This document shows positions 42,267 to 52,900 of a DNA stretch of 64,000 nucleotides, in pieces. How positions within the stretch are numbered: the stretch's first letter is position 1; each line of letters begins with the position of its first letter. This DNA is from Pirellula sp. SH-Sr6A. Its GTDB lineage: Bacteria > Planctomycetota > Planctomycetia > Pirellulales > Pirellulaceae. Both the position numbers and the translations under genes were made by a program. The DNA is taken from positions 4,135,988 through 4,199,987 of the forward strand of contig NZ_CP011272.1 of NCBI RefSeq assembly GCF_001610875.1, in the 5' to 3' direction. Under the pieces are notes generated by a model, which was given only the letters and a program-made list of their open reading frames with translations, had not been told where the DNA came from and did no database searches.

Positions 42267-42430
42267 TTAGACGCCTCCGTGCCCAAAGAGGAGCGATTTG
42301 AATTGAAGGAGACGGCGTATTCCTTCGCCATAAAAATGACTGCGACTAGCAGAATCCCCACAGCACGAGCGCTTAGAAATTTCTTGGGTAGAAACTTCGC
42401 CAAACGTCCAGTCGCGCGTGAACGCGACAT
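42245..42430 (-). CDS. Possible small membrane protein
   Basis: 61 aa with a basic N-terminus (MSRSRATGRLAKFLPKKF) and one hydrophobic segment (AVGILLVAVIFMAKEYAV). It overlaps the next start by 22 bases. Another frame (42267-42455) ends exactly at that GTG and is an alternative. Weak evidence. From here to tRNA-Leu (42668) I see no gene, only two short hairpins (GGCAGG/CCTGCC at 42568, GTAGTTC/GAACTAC at 42625). Confidence 0.35.
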   Translation of the reverse strand: MSRSRATGRLAKFLPKKFLSARAVGILLVAVIFMAKEYAVSFNSNRSSLGTEASKCQILNH

Positions 42431-42667
42431 ACATGCGCATGGATTTCACAAGCATCGAACTCCTTCCTTATTGGATGAAGTGATCGCCATCCTTGAAGCC
42501 AGATCGAGAAATGCACCGTCGCCTGACGGTTTTCGAGATTTGGCTGATCACTGATCTATTGGTAAACGGCAGGCGTGTCCTGCCCAGTGAAACGGACAAA
42601 ATTGGGAAAAACATGTTGAATTCAGTAGTTCTCGAACTACCGTTCTTTTCGCATCCAGATTTATCAG

Positions 42668-42751
42668 TGCGGCCGAGAGGAATCGAACCTCCAAGGGATT
42701 GCTCCCACTAGCCCCTCAAGCTAGCGCGTCTGCCAGTTTCGCCACGGCCGC
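42668..42751 (-). tRNA. tRNA-Leu(GAG)
   Basis: 84 bases, minus strand. Acceptor GCGGCCG/CGGCCGC, anticodon stem CTAGC/GCTAG with loop TTGAGGG (anticodon GAG), long variable arm (TGGGAGCAATCCCT), T arm GAGGTTCGATTCCTC, discriminator A. Normal class II tRNA. First clear host gene right of the prophage. Confidence 0.92.
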
Positions 42752-42799
42752 AATGGATTGCTACAATATCGACGAAGTTTAAAGCCTATCCGAGCTTCG

Positions 42800-43831
42800 T
42801 CAAGCCATCTTCGAAACCTGGCGAAATACTTTGCATGCCGCTTCAATCTCCGTCTTCGTTACATCCAAATGAGTTACCAACCGGACGCTCTGCGGTCCAA
42901 ATGCCATGACCCTTACCCCGTGCTCCAAACATCGATCGGCAAAATCCTTAGCACTCCCCCATTCCTGCTCGATTCGGAAAATCACGATATTCGTGTCTGG
43001 AACCGGGTCCAAAAGTTGAAAGAACGGAATTCCAGCAATGGATTCGGCGAGCATCGCGGCGTGATGATGATCTTCGACGAGCCGCTCGATGTGGTGATCG
43101 AGCGCGTGAAGTGCCGCCGCCGCGAGATACCCGCATTGCCGCATCCCACCCCCAAACAACTTTCTCGCACGTCTTGCTTTTCGGACTAACTCTCTGGTCC
43201 CAGCTAGGCAAGACCCCACAGGTGCACCGAGCCCCTTGCTGAAGCAAACGCTGACCGAATCGAATGGTTTCGATAATTCCTCCAGCGTGCAGCCAATCGC
43301 GACACTCGCATTCCAGAGCCTTGCACCGTCCAAATGGCACGCGATTCCTTGCTGCTTTGCTTGAGTGCAAATCGCTTCCGTCAGCTCGAGCGGATATACC
43401 TTCCCACCTCCTCGATTATGCGTGTTCTCCAAACAAAGTAGTCGAGTCGATACGAGATGGTCGTCTTCGTTGCGCCGAATTCCTGTCAATTGCGAAGCAG
43501 CAAGCAATCCTTTCGATCCTTCCAATGTCCGCGCGACAAGTCCACTCAACTGAGCGAATGCTCCTTGCTCGTAGTTGTAAATGTGACTCTGGCTCTCGCA
43601 AAGAAACTCGTCACCCGGCGAACAGTGGCATCGCAGCGCAATCTGATTGGTCATCGTTCCGCTGGGCATAAAAATCGCTGCTTCCTTTCCAAGCATCGAT
43701 GCGATCCTCTCCTGCAATGCGATTACCGTCGGATCGATATCGATCAAGTCGTCCCCTACCTGCGCGGACATCATTGCCTTCAACATCGAGGCTGTTGGTC
43801 GCGTTACGGTGTCGCTGCGAAGATCAATCAT
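42800..43831 (-). CDS. Low-specificity L-threonine aldolase
   Basis: 343 aa from the [16 protein letters not shown] at 43831; the frame stays open to 44641 but that part is antisense to the next gene. PLP fold-type I family: [57 protein letters not shown], and the PLP-lysine box [13 protein letters not shown]. It cleaves L-threonine or allo-threonine to glycine and acetaldehyde in the cytosol. Single gene, divergent from the pectate lyase. Confidence 0.93.
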   Translation of the reverse strand: MIDLRSDTVTRPTASMLKAMMSAQVGDDLIDIDPTVIALQERIASMLGKEAAIFMPSGTMTNQIALRCHCSPGDEFLCESQSHIYNYEQGAFAQLSGLVARTLEGSKGLLAASQLTGIRRNEDDHLVSTRLLCLENTHNRGGGKVYPLELTEAICTQAKQQGIACHLDGARLWNASVAIGCTLEELSKPFDSVSVCFSKGLGAPVGSCLAGTRELVRKARRARKLFGGGMRQCGYLAAAALHALDHHIERLVEDHHHAAMLAESIAGIPFFQLLDPVPDTNIVIFRIEQEWGSAKDFADRCLEHGVRVMAFGPQSVRLVTHLDVTKTEIEAACKVFRQVSKMA

Positions 43832-44197
43832 GGATGATGGTAGTGGATGCAGAAGTAGTGGATGCGATGGCGAACCATCGTGGGGCTTTTGATTGCTACA
43901 CCGAACAGGCTCGACGTCACGGCTCGATGAATGGGCTCGACGTTTTCTATCAGAGCTCGCGGTTCTGTTCAAGTTTCCAATGTTGTTGGCACTCGGACGT
44001 AACGCTGGAAGCCACTCGCATACGTTACAATGCCACGTCTTGATATTGGTTTCGCGTTCAAACGGTTCAACGGCATGCAGAGCCAAACGAACGGCGGGCC
44101 AATCGATTCCATCGCGATGCCTACAACCTCGAGTTGAGTTGTCCCTCCTAATTTTCTTCCAACCGTTTTTTATGCAACTTGTGGTGGGATCTGTCCT
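43832..44197. other. Divergent intergenic region
   Basis: 366 bases between threonine aldolase and pectate lyase. It should hold the promoters of both. A short direct repeat AGTGGATGC occurs twice (43850 and 43857 area). I see no RNA gene and no clear -35/-10 pair. Confidence 0.4.
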
Positions 44198-45604
44198 ATG
44201 CTTGTCCGCGATGCATTTCGAATTTCGTTTGTTTTTGGGCTGGCATCGTTTTTCGCACTCGGCACCGAAGCGAATGGCGGGGCGGAAATAGCTGTCGTCG
44301 CGTTTCCCGGCGCAGAGGGATGGGGAGCCGTTAGTCGAGGTGGGAGAGAAGGCAAAGTGATCGCCGTTACGAATCTCGACGCTTCGGGGCCCGGAAGCCT
44401 GGCCGAAGCTTGTCGCACGGAGGGACCTCGCATCGTTGTCTTCCAAGTGAGCGGAGTTATTCGAGGCGACATTCGGATCACCCACCCCAATATCACGATC
44501 GCAGGACAGACTGCCCCGGGAGCCGGGATCACGATTGAAGGAGTTGTCTCCAGCTATGACCACGGGGTGCACGACGTGATTTTGAGACACCTGCGGGTGC
44601 GTCCTCGCCGCGCAACAGGAGCCGGCGGCGATTGCATCCAACTAGGGGGCCAGGGCCCACGAAAAACTGGCACTTACAACATCATGCTCGACCATCTATC
44701 GCTCAGTTGGGGAAACGACGAGATGATCGACCTCTATCATGCGCACCATATCTCCGTCCAATGGTGCACCATAGAACAGTCGGATAACCAAGGGCATGAT
44801 AAAGGAGAACACAACTACGGAGTTATTTCCGCAGCGGAGGATAGCGGCGCCGTTTCCATTCACCACAATTTGTGGGCGCATCATGCTCGAAGGGTCCCCT
44901 GTATGGCACCTTACCGCAAAGATGCTGCAGGCGATTTTTGCAACAACGTGATCTACAACTGCAGGGGTGGCTACACCGACGATGGTCACGGCGATCGCGC
45001 GAAAAGTGCTGTCAACCTTCACAAAAACTACTATTGTCGGGGGCCTCAAACGAAGGATAGGATCTATCCCTTTGCTTTATCACCCAAGATGAACTATTTC
45101 GTCCACGAGAACTACTTCGAAGATTGGGGCGTCCAAGGGCATCCCAAGTATTGGAAATGGGGAACTCAGCCGGGTAGCGCGCCGAAATGGTTGCAGTTCA
45201 ACAACAACGGAGGTGAGTTGGATGTTCCGGCTGCTACGCCCCCGATCCAGCTTGTGAGACCGAAGGATGCCTACGAGTTGGTACTCCGCAAAGCAGGCTG
45301 CTGGCCTCGAGATCACGTGACCCAACAAACTATTGAAGAGGTCCGATCTCAGACTGGCAGCTGGGGACGCAGCGCTCCCCCGGCACCGAGCGACGATTGG
45401 TTCCTACAAGGTCTCGAGAAGGCTGCTCCTCCCCAGGATTCCGATCAAGATGGAATGCCCGACGCTTGGGAACTTCAGCATCGGCTGAATCCTATGGACC
45501 CGCTCGATGGCCAACGAGTCGTCTCTCACGGGGAATCGGATGACGACCGCCACGCTGGCTACACCTTTGTAGAGTTCTACCTCAACGAGTTAGCAGATCG
45601 ATGA
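44198..45604 (+). CDS. Secreted pectate lyase-like beta-helix protein
   Basis: 468 aa. Signal peptide about 1-26 (FVFGLASFFALGTEANG). The beta-helix domain begins AFPGAEGWGAVSRGGREGKV and has NLDASGPGSLAEACRTEGPR, PNITIAGQTAPGAGITI, VILRHLRVRPRR and NIMLDHLSLSWGNDEMIDLY, all typical of planctomycete pectate-lyase-like polysaccharide lyases. The C-terminus has a Ca-binding DSDQDGMPDAWELQH repeat. It would cut acidic or algal polysaccharide outside the cell. It overlaps the DUF188 gene by 4 bases. Confidence 0.88.
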   Translation: MLVRDAFRISFVFGLASFFALGTEANGGAEIAVVAFPGAEGWGAVSRGGREGKVIAVTNLDASGPGSLAEACRTEGPRIVVFQVSGVIRGDIRITHPNITIAGQTAPGAGITIEGVVSSYDHGVHDVILRHLRVRPRRATGAGGDCIQLGGQGPRKTGTYNIMLDHLSLSWGNDEMIDLYHAHHISVQWCTIEQSDNQGHDKGEHNYGVISAAEDSGAVSIHHNLWAHHARRVPCMAPYRKDAAGDFCNNVIYNCRGGYTDDGHGDRAKSAVNLHKNYYCRGPQTKDRIYPFALSPKMNYFVHENYFEDWGVQGHPKYWKWGTQPGSAPKWLQFNNNGGELDVPAATPPIQLVRPKDAYELVLRKAGCWPRDHVTQQTIEEVRSQTGSWGRSAPPAPSDDWFLQGLEKAAPPQDSDQDGMPDAWELQHRLNPMDPLDGQRVVSHGESDDDRHAGYTFVEFYLNELADR

Positions 45605-46107
45605 ACGACGATACCAGCAACACTCCTTTGCAAGAGAGCATTGCCTTCACGATTTGGGTAGATGCAGACGCGGCACCTCGCGAAGTCAAAGAAATTGTTT
45701 TCCGCGCTTCCAAAAGGCTGGGTCTTCCAGTCCGTCTCGTCGCTAATCAAAGTATCTTTGCACCACCCTCCGGCGGACGAGTTCAAAGTATCGCCGTTGC
45801 GAGTGGTGCGAACATGGCGGATCGTTATATCGTCGACCATGCGTGCCCGGGTGATTTGGTGATCACCGCAGACATCCCCTTAGCCTCCCAACTGGTTGAT
45901 CGAGAAATATTGGTTTTAGACCCTCGCGGATTGATCCTCGATGCCAATAATGTCCGCAGTCGTCTGGCTGCCAGAGACTTGCTCGATGCGGCGCGTGGGG
46001 CGGGGATGGAAGTGTCTGGGCCCTCTCCTTATAGCGCTCAAGACAAAACGGCATTTGCATCCGCCCTCGATCGAATCCTTACCAAAGCAATGCGAAAGAA
46101 ATCCTAG
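45601..46107 (+). CDS. YaiI/YqxD family protein (DUF188)
   Basis: 168 aa. IWVDADAAPREVKEIVFRAS, RVQSIAVASGANMADRYIVD, DLVITADIPLASQ and VLDPRGLILDANNV define the DUF188 family, a PIN-like fold of unknown role. It overlaps the pectate lyase stop by 4 bases (ATGA), so it is co-translated, though its function is probably general. Confidence 0.92.
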   Translation: MNDDTSNTPLQESIAFTIWVDADAAPREVKEIVFRASKRLGLPVRLVANQSIFAPPSGGRVQSIAVASGANMADRYIVDHACPGDLVITADIPLASQLVDREILVLDPRGLILDANNVRSRLAARDLLDAARGAGMEVSGPSPYSAQDKTAFASALDRILTKAMRKKS

Positions 46108-46110
46108 GAA

Positions 46111-47658
46111 TTGATAACGATGAATTCGAACTCATACCGCTTCCTTAGGTGGCTATATTTGCTTCTGTCGTTCGCAGTACTTCAGAACATGGCCATGCCC
46201 CAAAGTGCTGGCGAAGGTGCAAAGCTTCCAAACCTTCCCAAAGTCGAACGCGAATACCGCGGAGTGTGGGTCGCGACCGTTGCAAACATTGATTGGCCGA
46301 GCAAACCAGGGTTATCTACTCAAGAGCAACAGCGAGAAGCGATCGAGATATTGAACAAGGTCGCGGAGTTGCGAATGAATGTGGTAGTGCTTCAAGTGCG
46401 AACCAGCTGCGATGCGTTGTACGAAAGCAAACTGGAGCCCTGGAGCTACTTTTTGACCGGAAAACAAGGCGCCGCGCCAGATCCCTATTACGACCCATTG
46501 GAGTTTTGGATTCACGAAGCGCATCGCCGCGGGTTAGAACTTCATGCATGGTTCAACCCCTTCCGGGCAAAAAACTCGGGACAGACTTATGCCGACAGCT
46601 CGAGCCATATCAGCCAAACCAAGCCTCAGCTCGTGAAGCGATATGGGAACGATAAGACGAATTACCTTTGGCTGGACCCAGGTGAGGCAGAGTCACGCGA
46701 GCATTCGTTGGCTGTTTTTCTAGACGTACTTCGTCGTTACGATGTCGATGGCATACACATCGATGACTACTTTTACCCCTACCCCGTCGACGATATTCCC
46801 TTTCCAGATGATCCTGCTTGGAACGCATACCAATCGGCTGGAGGAAAACTCGCGAGAGACGATTGGCGACGCGATTCCATGAATGCTTTTATCAAGCAAC
46901 TTTATGGGGAGATCAAAAAGACGAAGCCGCACGTGAAATTTGGAATCAGCCCGTTCGGTATTTGGAAACCCGGGTATCCGGAGAGCGTCGCGGGATTTTC
47001 CCAACATGACAAACTGTACGCGGATGCGAAGCTCTGGCTCAATGAAGGATGGTGCGACTACTACACTCCTCAATTGTACTGGTCTATCACGGCCAAACAG
47101 CAAAGCTTTCCAGCACTACTCGCTTGGTGGAGCCAAGAAAACCTACAAAATCGTCATCTCGCGCCGGGTCTCTACACGGGCCGCATCGGTGACAAGGGAC
47201 GTCCTTACTCGCCCGAGCAGATTGAGAACCAAGTCTTTCTCTCCCGATACATGCCGGGCAGCCATGGAGCCATTCACTTCAGCATGAAGGCCTTGATGGG
47301 AAATCGAGAAGGGATTAGCGATCGATTACGAGAGAACGCTTACTCGAACGTGGCACTAACGCCCGAATGCAAGTGGATCGATGGGCAAACATTGGAAGCC
47401 CCCATGGTTCAAATCGAAAGCCATCCTTCTGACGGTTATCAAGTGACGTGGAAAACATCGAATCCGGATGCGGTCCGGCAATGGTGTGTGTATGTCCTGT
47501 ACCAGTCAGCCTGGAGGACCACCATCGTCGGGGGCGCGACACGGGACTACCATGTCGATGGCGAAGCAGGGAAGGAACCGCGAGCGATCGCGATCGCTGC
47601 AATCAATGGCGCTGGTTTCATGGGGACGCCAAAGATAGTTTCGCTACCTGAGAATTGA
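46111..47658 (+). CDS. Secreted glycosidase-like protein (GHL10/DUF187)
   Basis: 515 aa with a signal peptide (YRFLRWLYLLLSFAVLQNMA). EYRGVWVATVANIDWPSKPG, MNVVVLQVRTSCDALYESKL, LELHAWFNPFRA, DGIHIDDYFYPYP and WCDYYTPQLYWSI are landmarks of the glycosyl-hydrolase-like 10 family (TIM barrel). Substrate unknown, probably cell-wall or extracellular glycan. A C-terminal fibronectin-like region (about 430-510) follows. Four bases after DUF188, same operon. Confidence 0.9.
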   Translation: MITMNSNSYRFLRWLYLLLSFAVLQNMAMPQSAGEGAKLPNLPKVEREYRGVWVATVANIDWPSKPGLSTQEQQREAIEILNKVAELRMNVVVLQVRTSCDALYESKLEPWSYFLTGKQGAAPDPYYDPLEFWIHEAHRRGLELHAWFNPFRAKNSGQTYADSSSHISQTKPQLVKRYGNDKTNYLWLDPGEAESREHSLAVFLDVLRRYDVDGIHIDDYFYPYPVDDIPFPDDPAWNAYQSAGGKLARDDWRRDSMNAFIKQLYGEIKKTKPHVKFGISPFGIWKPGYPESVAGFSQHDKLYADAKLWLNEGWCDYYTPQLYWSITAKQQSFPALLAWWSQENLQNRHLAPGLYTGRIGDKGRPYSPEQIENQVFLSRYMPGSHGAIHFSMKALMGNREGISDRLRENAYSNVALTPECKWIDGQTLEAPMVQIESHPSDGYQVTWKTSNPDAVRQWCVYVLYQSAWRTTIVGGATRDYHVDGEAGKEPRAIAIAAINGAGFMGTPKIVSLPEN

Positions 47659-47665
47659 ACGCGAC

Positions 47666-48949
47666 CTAGCGAGTTCTCTGAATATACATACGGCTGATCG
47701 TGGGATCCTTCAGATCGAAATCCTCTCGATTCGCCGGCGGAATGCGACTGTAAGAATCGAGCATCTGTTCTCTTGAAGGTTGACGATTCGGGGCCAAGTT
47801 ATTGAACAGGATCTGCAGTTGCTCCATCGGCTTCAATCCCGACATCAACACAATGGCGTCATCGGAGAGGTTTGCCATCAAGGGAGCTACCAGCGATGCC
47901 TGCCGCTCCTCGTCCCAGTTTCGGATCATGAACATAAAGAATCCATTGATCAGTTTCTTGATGTCTCGCTCGCTGAATCGGTTGTTGCTGGACAGAATAG
48001 CAGGCTCTAAATGATTGGCGCTCCAATCGGTGATCGCTTGTTGGTCCGCGTGCGAAAGAGACTGTGTGAAATAGTAGTCCGCAGCCTTGAAATAAATTCG
48101 ACCCTTCAAATGTTGGATGCGGTCTTCAATGGGCATTCCGTCTAGAGCGCGGCGCTCCGAATTAGCGAGCTGATCCATAACGAGACCAATGAGCCTCACC
48201 ACTTCTTGAACATCGTTTCCGTTGGGCAGCTCTTCAATTCGATCCTCGAGCTCGCGATACTTTTCAAGCGATTCGGGATTCATGCGTTGAACGATCTCGC
48301 GCTCGCTCATCAAATGGGCTTGTTGCACAGGGGTAAGCTGCTCGATCCAGCCCGAAAGTTCTCGAATTCTTACAGGAACGTTGGAAGTAATCCGGTCCGA
48401 ATAACGTGCCTTCAAGTAGCGAATTGCTACGGACTCCTGGCTGAGCCGTTTGGCAACGTCCAACTCGTTGACGTCCACGAGACCTGAGATATTCGCGATT
48501 AGGTTCAAGCGGCGAAGCTCTGCCTGATTGACCAAACCTCTGGCGATCAATCCTGCGGATCCGCCTATCAGGACCGAGGTGGTTAGGAGGATGGGTAACC
48601 TGTACCTCCCCCACACTTTGCTCCAAACCATGGCTCTCCAGAAGTCAGTGCGTCCGGATGCATCGGAAACCGAACCAAGGGCATCGTCTGACCCTGGCGA
48701 TTCCTTAACCTTCTGAATTACATGCTCGATCGTGCTCTGAGTAAATCTCTGATCATGAGGCGTTTCGGGTAAATCATCCAGGAGATCGTAAGCTCGTCGA
48801 AGCTCCGCTAAACGCAAACGAAGCGACTCGTCGTGCACGAGCTTCTGTTCAAGTCGATTGGATTCCAATGCAGAGAGTTCACCATCCAAGTAGGCGGTGA
48901 GCTGCTCATCGATTTCGTCGGCAAAAGAGGGTTCGAGATTCGGATTCAT
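47666..48949 (-). CDS. Membrane anti-sigma factor-like protein
   Basis: 427 aa. The N-terminus DEQLTAYLDGELSALESNRL is the usual anti-sigma start; it lacks the HxxxCxxC zinc site. One transmembrane segment (about 125-143, LPILLTTSVLIGGSAGLIA). A large periplasmic part follows with no known domain (about 145-427). It overlaps the ECF sigma gene by 4 bases, so it is the likely partner that holds that sigma at the membrane. Confidence 0.85.
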   Translation of the reverse strand: MNPNLEPSFADEIDEQLTAYLDGELSALESNRLEQKLVHDESLRLRLAELRRAYDLLDDLPETPHDQRFTQSTIEHVIQKVKESPGSDDALGSVSDASGRTDFWRAMVWSKVWGRYRLPILLTTSVLIGGSAGLIARGLVNQAELRRLNLIANISGLVDVNELDVAKRLSQESVAIRYLKARYSDRITSNVPVRIRELSGWIEQLTPVQQAHLMSEREIVQRMNPESLEKYRELEDRIEELPNGNDVQEVVRLIGLVMDQLANSERRALDGMPIEDRIQHLKGRIYFKAADYYFTQSLSHADQQAITDWSANHLEPAILSSNNRFSERDIKKLINGFFMFMIRNWDEERQASLVAPLMANLSDDAIVLMSGLKPMEQLQILFNNLAPNRQPSREQMLDSYSRIPPANREDFDLKDPTISRMYIQRTR

Positions 48950-49635
48950 TCTCGCGATGCCTCGCTACTGGATTGGGGCATTTCGTCGGATTCGACGGAG
49001 GTCGCGCCGAGCGGGGAACCGTCAGAAACGTAGGGTTCGAGTAAATTCTTTAAGTTTACTCGGGCTCTGCTCAGCAATGATTTAACCGCCTGCACACTCA
49101 TTCCCATGGTATCCGAGATTTCCTGGTAACTCATTCCTTCGAATTTGCTTAGCATGATAGCGGTGCGCTGACGCTCTCCCAACGCTTGCAACGCCTGCAA
49201 AACAATGTTGGATCTCTCATTGCTTTCCATGGAGCGGGTTGGCTGAAATCCACTAGGAGCAACAGCCATGTTCTCCAGCATAACGCCGGAGGTGGATGTA
49301 TCCGCTCCTTTGGAAAGCTGATATTCTTTTCGGTGGGAACTGTCTCGAAGGTGATTCGAGGCAATGTTGTGGGCGATACGATAAAGCCAAGTTGTGAATT
49401 TGGCGGTGGGAGAATACGTTTTCCGAGCTTTGAAGACTCGAAGGAATACGTCCTGTGCCAAGTCCTCTGCCTGCTGGGGATTGGAAACCCAACCCAGCAT
49501 AAATCGAATAATCTTCCCTTGGTGCCGGTCAATTAACATTTCGAACGCGACAGCATCATCCTCGCGGACGCGCAGCATCAGACTTACGTCCGGATCGATA
49601 GCTGCTGCTTCCGTCGGGTTGGGTTGATCGCTCAA
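48946..49635 (-). CDS. ECF-type RNA polymerase sigma factor
   Basis: 229 aa. Region 2: FEMLIDRHQGKIIRFMLGWV, NPQQAEDLAQDVFLRVFKA, FTTWLYRIAHNIASNHLRD. Region 4: LQALGERQRTAIMLSKFEG, MSYQEISDTMGMSVQAVKS, LLSRARVNLKNLL. A short acidic/Ser tail follows. It directs RNA polymerase to a stress or envelope regulon and is probably restrained by the next gene. Confidence 0.95.
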   Translation of the reverse strand: MSDQPNPTEAAAIDPDVSLMLRVREDDAVAFEMLIDRHQGKIIRFMLGWVSNPQQAEDLAQDVFLRVFKARKTYSPTAKFTTWLYRIAHNIASNHLRDSSHRKEYQLSKGADTSTSGVMLENMAVAPSGFQPTRSMESNERSNIVLQALQALGERQRTAIMLSKFEGMSYQEISDTMGMSVQAVKSLLSRARVNLKNLLEPYVSDGSPLGATSVESDEMPQSSSEASRE

Positions 49636-49803
49636 ATTGTCTGCTCTTGCAACTGGGGTCTAGCTAGAAACACGGCGAGATCGGAAAAGTTCCTGACGCT
49701 CCGAACTAACTTTCTGTGCTCCTATCATAACACCTCGAGGCGGACGGACGAGCAATCCCCCCGTTCGTTCTTTCTTCCGGCGTCCGATTCTCCTGCTACA
49801 AGC

Positions 49804-49835
49804 AAAAAAAGAGGGCCCGGAAAACCCGAGCCCTC
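49804..49835 (-). terminator. Rho-independent terminator of the VWA gene
   Basis: On the minus strand GAGGGCTCGGG-TTTT-CCGGGCCCTC is followed by seven T. It lies 80 bases after the VWA protein stop. The 280 bases between VWA and sigma genes hold nothing else clear. Confidence 0.8.
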
Positions 49836-49915
49836 ATTATGAAAGCAATTGAACGTCTCGGCGTCGATCTACACGCCGAAGGTATCTCCCGATCGGGGAA
49901 CTCGTCGAAAAGGGG

Positions 49916-52900
49916 TTAGAACAACCCGCCTCCTCCGAATCCTCCACCACCGCCAAGACCACCCCCACCGCCGAGACCGCCGCCACCGAGACCTCCACCG
50001 CCCAATCCACCACCCGCTCCGTTGCCGGTCGTTCCAGTGGAAATATTGAACGTATCCACCGAGATGATGTCGTTGAAACTAGGAGGCTGCAAAAAGCCGA
50101 TTCGAACGTATCGTCGATCACCTGAAATGACCGCCAGCGGTGTCATGAATGCACCCGACGGGATAACGGTGATCTGTGGCTGGTAACCGACGGCGCCGCG
50201 CCCGAAGAACGGCAGTCGACCGTTGTTGAGTCCGCCATTGTTATTCTGGGCTGCCCAATACCTCGCCCAAAAGAGCTCAAGATCGCTGAGCGACCCGGCG
50301 TCCGCGTTGTTGTTCGCGCCGGCAGCACCGTTGTTCGGGGCGCCATTGTTGGCTGCATTCCCTGCTTGCTGCGCGAGAATCGCGGCACCCATCGCATTCT
50401 TCGCGGTTCTCACCTTTGCCAAATAGGCCTCTTCGATCGGCTGAGATCGATGACCGTTTTTCACGTGGGCAATGACGACCGCCATCGGAGCGGTCGGGCC
50501 CATCTCAACGACCTGTTGGATCACCTTTACCTCGGGAGTACCATAATCCGACAAAATGTTGACGGTCACTTTACCACCCGCGACTTCGCCCCAAATCTTC
50601 TTGATGATGATCTTGTAGGCTCCTGCATACCCCTGACCGCAAACATACGACTCAGAGTAGCCGTCCTTCGCAGACTTGCCCAAGGACGAACCGTCACCCA
50701 AGTGAACTCCTCCCGATGCGGTATGCGAATTCTGTTGATCGCAAACCGTTCCAGCAGGCTCCTCCACCGAGATATCCAAGTCGGCATCCCCGGTCCAAAC
50801 AACTCGGACAATCAAATCGCGGGTACGTGCATCCTTGAGCTCCTGCTCGAAGGTATACGCGTTCATCGTTTCTTTGTTGTCGGTCATACGGATATAGCAA
50901 GCCCTCGCAGTGAGTAGGGCCTTTTCGATCAATGGCAATGCATCATCCGTCCAGCTTTGACGCAGCACGCCAGCCGAAGCCCAACGCATCCCATCCAAGT
51001 CTTCGGTATCGGTGGCAATCGCCAGTGCTAGAGAAAGGGCATCCTTGTTCATCGGACTCGAGACATGGACGTCTCGCAGCACCTTCAATGCCTCCTTTTT
51101 CATGCCCGCGCCGCTCAGGTACCGAGCGATCTTGATCGCATCCTCCTCTCCCGCGCCATAATCGAGAGCAGACAGGAGAACACGACGGATCGATTGCGGA
51201 GAGTACTCGTTGGCTTGCATGGCTGTGCTAAGCGCGTCATACATCCAAGCTGCCGGCAGTGAGCGACGCATCGCCTCGTTGACCGTGTCGATTACTTCTT
51301 GGAAGTGACGTGTAGCCTCTTGGGTGTTCCCCGCCTCAATCTCCTTCTTCCCAGCCGTCATCTTCGACAAGACCCACTTGGAGAGCTCGGTTTCAGCAGC
51401 CAACTTTACGTTCTCATCGTCAGAAGAAATCTCATCGACGAGTTGAGCGGGCGACTTCGCAGCGGAGGGTGATTTCTGGGTGGTGTCGTTCACGTCGAAC
51501 ATTCCACCTCCCATACCACCCATCCCCATGCCACCCATCCCGCCCATGCCACCACCCATGCCGCCCATGCCGCCCATTCCTCCCATGCCGCCCATTCCAC
51601 CCATGCCGCCCATACCTCCCATGCCACCGCCCATGCCTCCCATGCCACCCATACCTCCCATCATCCCGCCACCAGCCATGCCGGGAAGAACGGGAATGAC
51701 AAGGTCACCGACGGGATAAACACGGACAACATTGGCCGAGCTCTGCTTGGTCGTGATACGCATGACTTCGTCTTCAATGACATAAGTCAAATTCAACGGT
51801 TCGAGAATCAGCTTGAGAGCTGATCGGAAGGAGACGTCTGAGGCCAACTGGAGAGTGATAGGTTCGTCCAACGAAATCGTTTCTTCCTCCAAAGCCTTTT
51901 CATCGGGAACGATCGGAATACCCTGATCGTCCGCGAACCGAGAGAGAACCGCAGAAAGGGGCAGACCGTTAAAGTCCACGTTGACCTTTTCATCCAAAGA
52001 CCTATAGATCTTGCGCTCGGATTCTTTACCGCCGGACAAATCGATCGAACCATATCGCTCCAGGCGACGACGGCTCAAAGCTTGCCAAACATCGTGCGGT
52101 GGATAACGGATAGGTGGTTCGTCGACGAACGGCACCAAGCCCACTTCATTCAAGTAAAGAGAATCGACGAAGGCTTTGTTGCGTTGGTTGATGACGTCTT
52201 CGATCAGACGGGCATTTGCTGCCATGTTCGACTCTAAGTTCGTCACCACGTCGATCACCGATTCCCGATCCAACGAGGTGATCTGGGGGGCAACCTCTGT
52301 ATTCGCTGCGGAGTACATTTGTTGTCGCATCAGCGAATCGTAACGGTCTACCAACTGCTTGATCGTCTCTTCACGCCGTTCGGACTCGGCCAACAGGCGC
52401 TGAGTCGCTGACTGCGCGGATCGAACTGCCTCTTCCCGAGCAATCTCTTCCCGTTTGGCCGCCTCAGCGCGCGCCGCCCGCTGAATCGCTTCCGCAACCG
52501 ACTTCTCAAGCCGAACCCGGCTCCCTGCGTCCAGCTCAGGAGCTCTTCTCACTTGGTCCAGCAACGCCTTTAAGGACAATTTCATGGCGCTGTAATCTGT
52601 CGACGGCGCACCCGGCATGCTGGCGCGACGAGCCGAGGCAATCTCCGCCTTGACCTGTGCTTCCAGTTGCTGGGCTGCGACTCTTCGCAACGATTCATCT
52701 TCTCGCAAAAGCTCTCCGGCATCAGCAAGCTCATCGTAGGCTACACCGGGAGCGCCCAGCATACTGCCAGCATCCGAACTCAACGCCGGAGCAGGAGCAG
52801 GAGCCGGTTCCGCTGGAACGACAGGAGTCGATGGCGGGACAACATTCGATGGCGGAGCCGCTGACTTGTCGTCTTCGAAAGGGTCCTGGGCTGGCTGCGT

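Noticed and set aside
42668-42751. tRNA-Leu considered as the right attachment site
   Set aside because: Its sequence does not match the tRNA-Phe 3' half at the left end, and no second copy of its 3' end was seen near the integrase.
43832-44641. The threonine aldolase frame stays open for another 270 codons upstream
   Set aside because: The extra part is antisense to the pectate lyase gene and the family start [11 protein letters not shown] lies at 43831.
51480-51719. Repeat array that could be taken for CRISPR
   Set aside because: No spacers; the repeat is a coding run of Met-Gly-Gly within the VWA protein.
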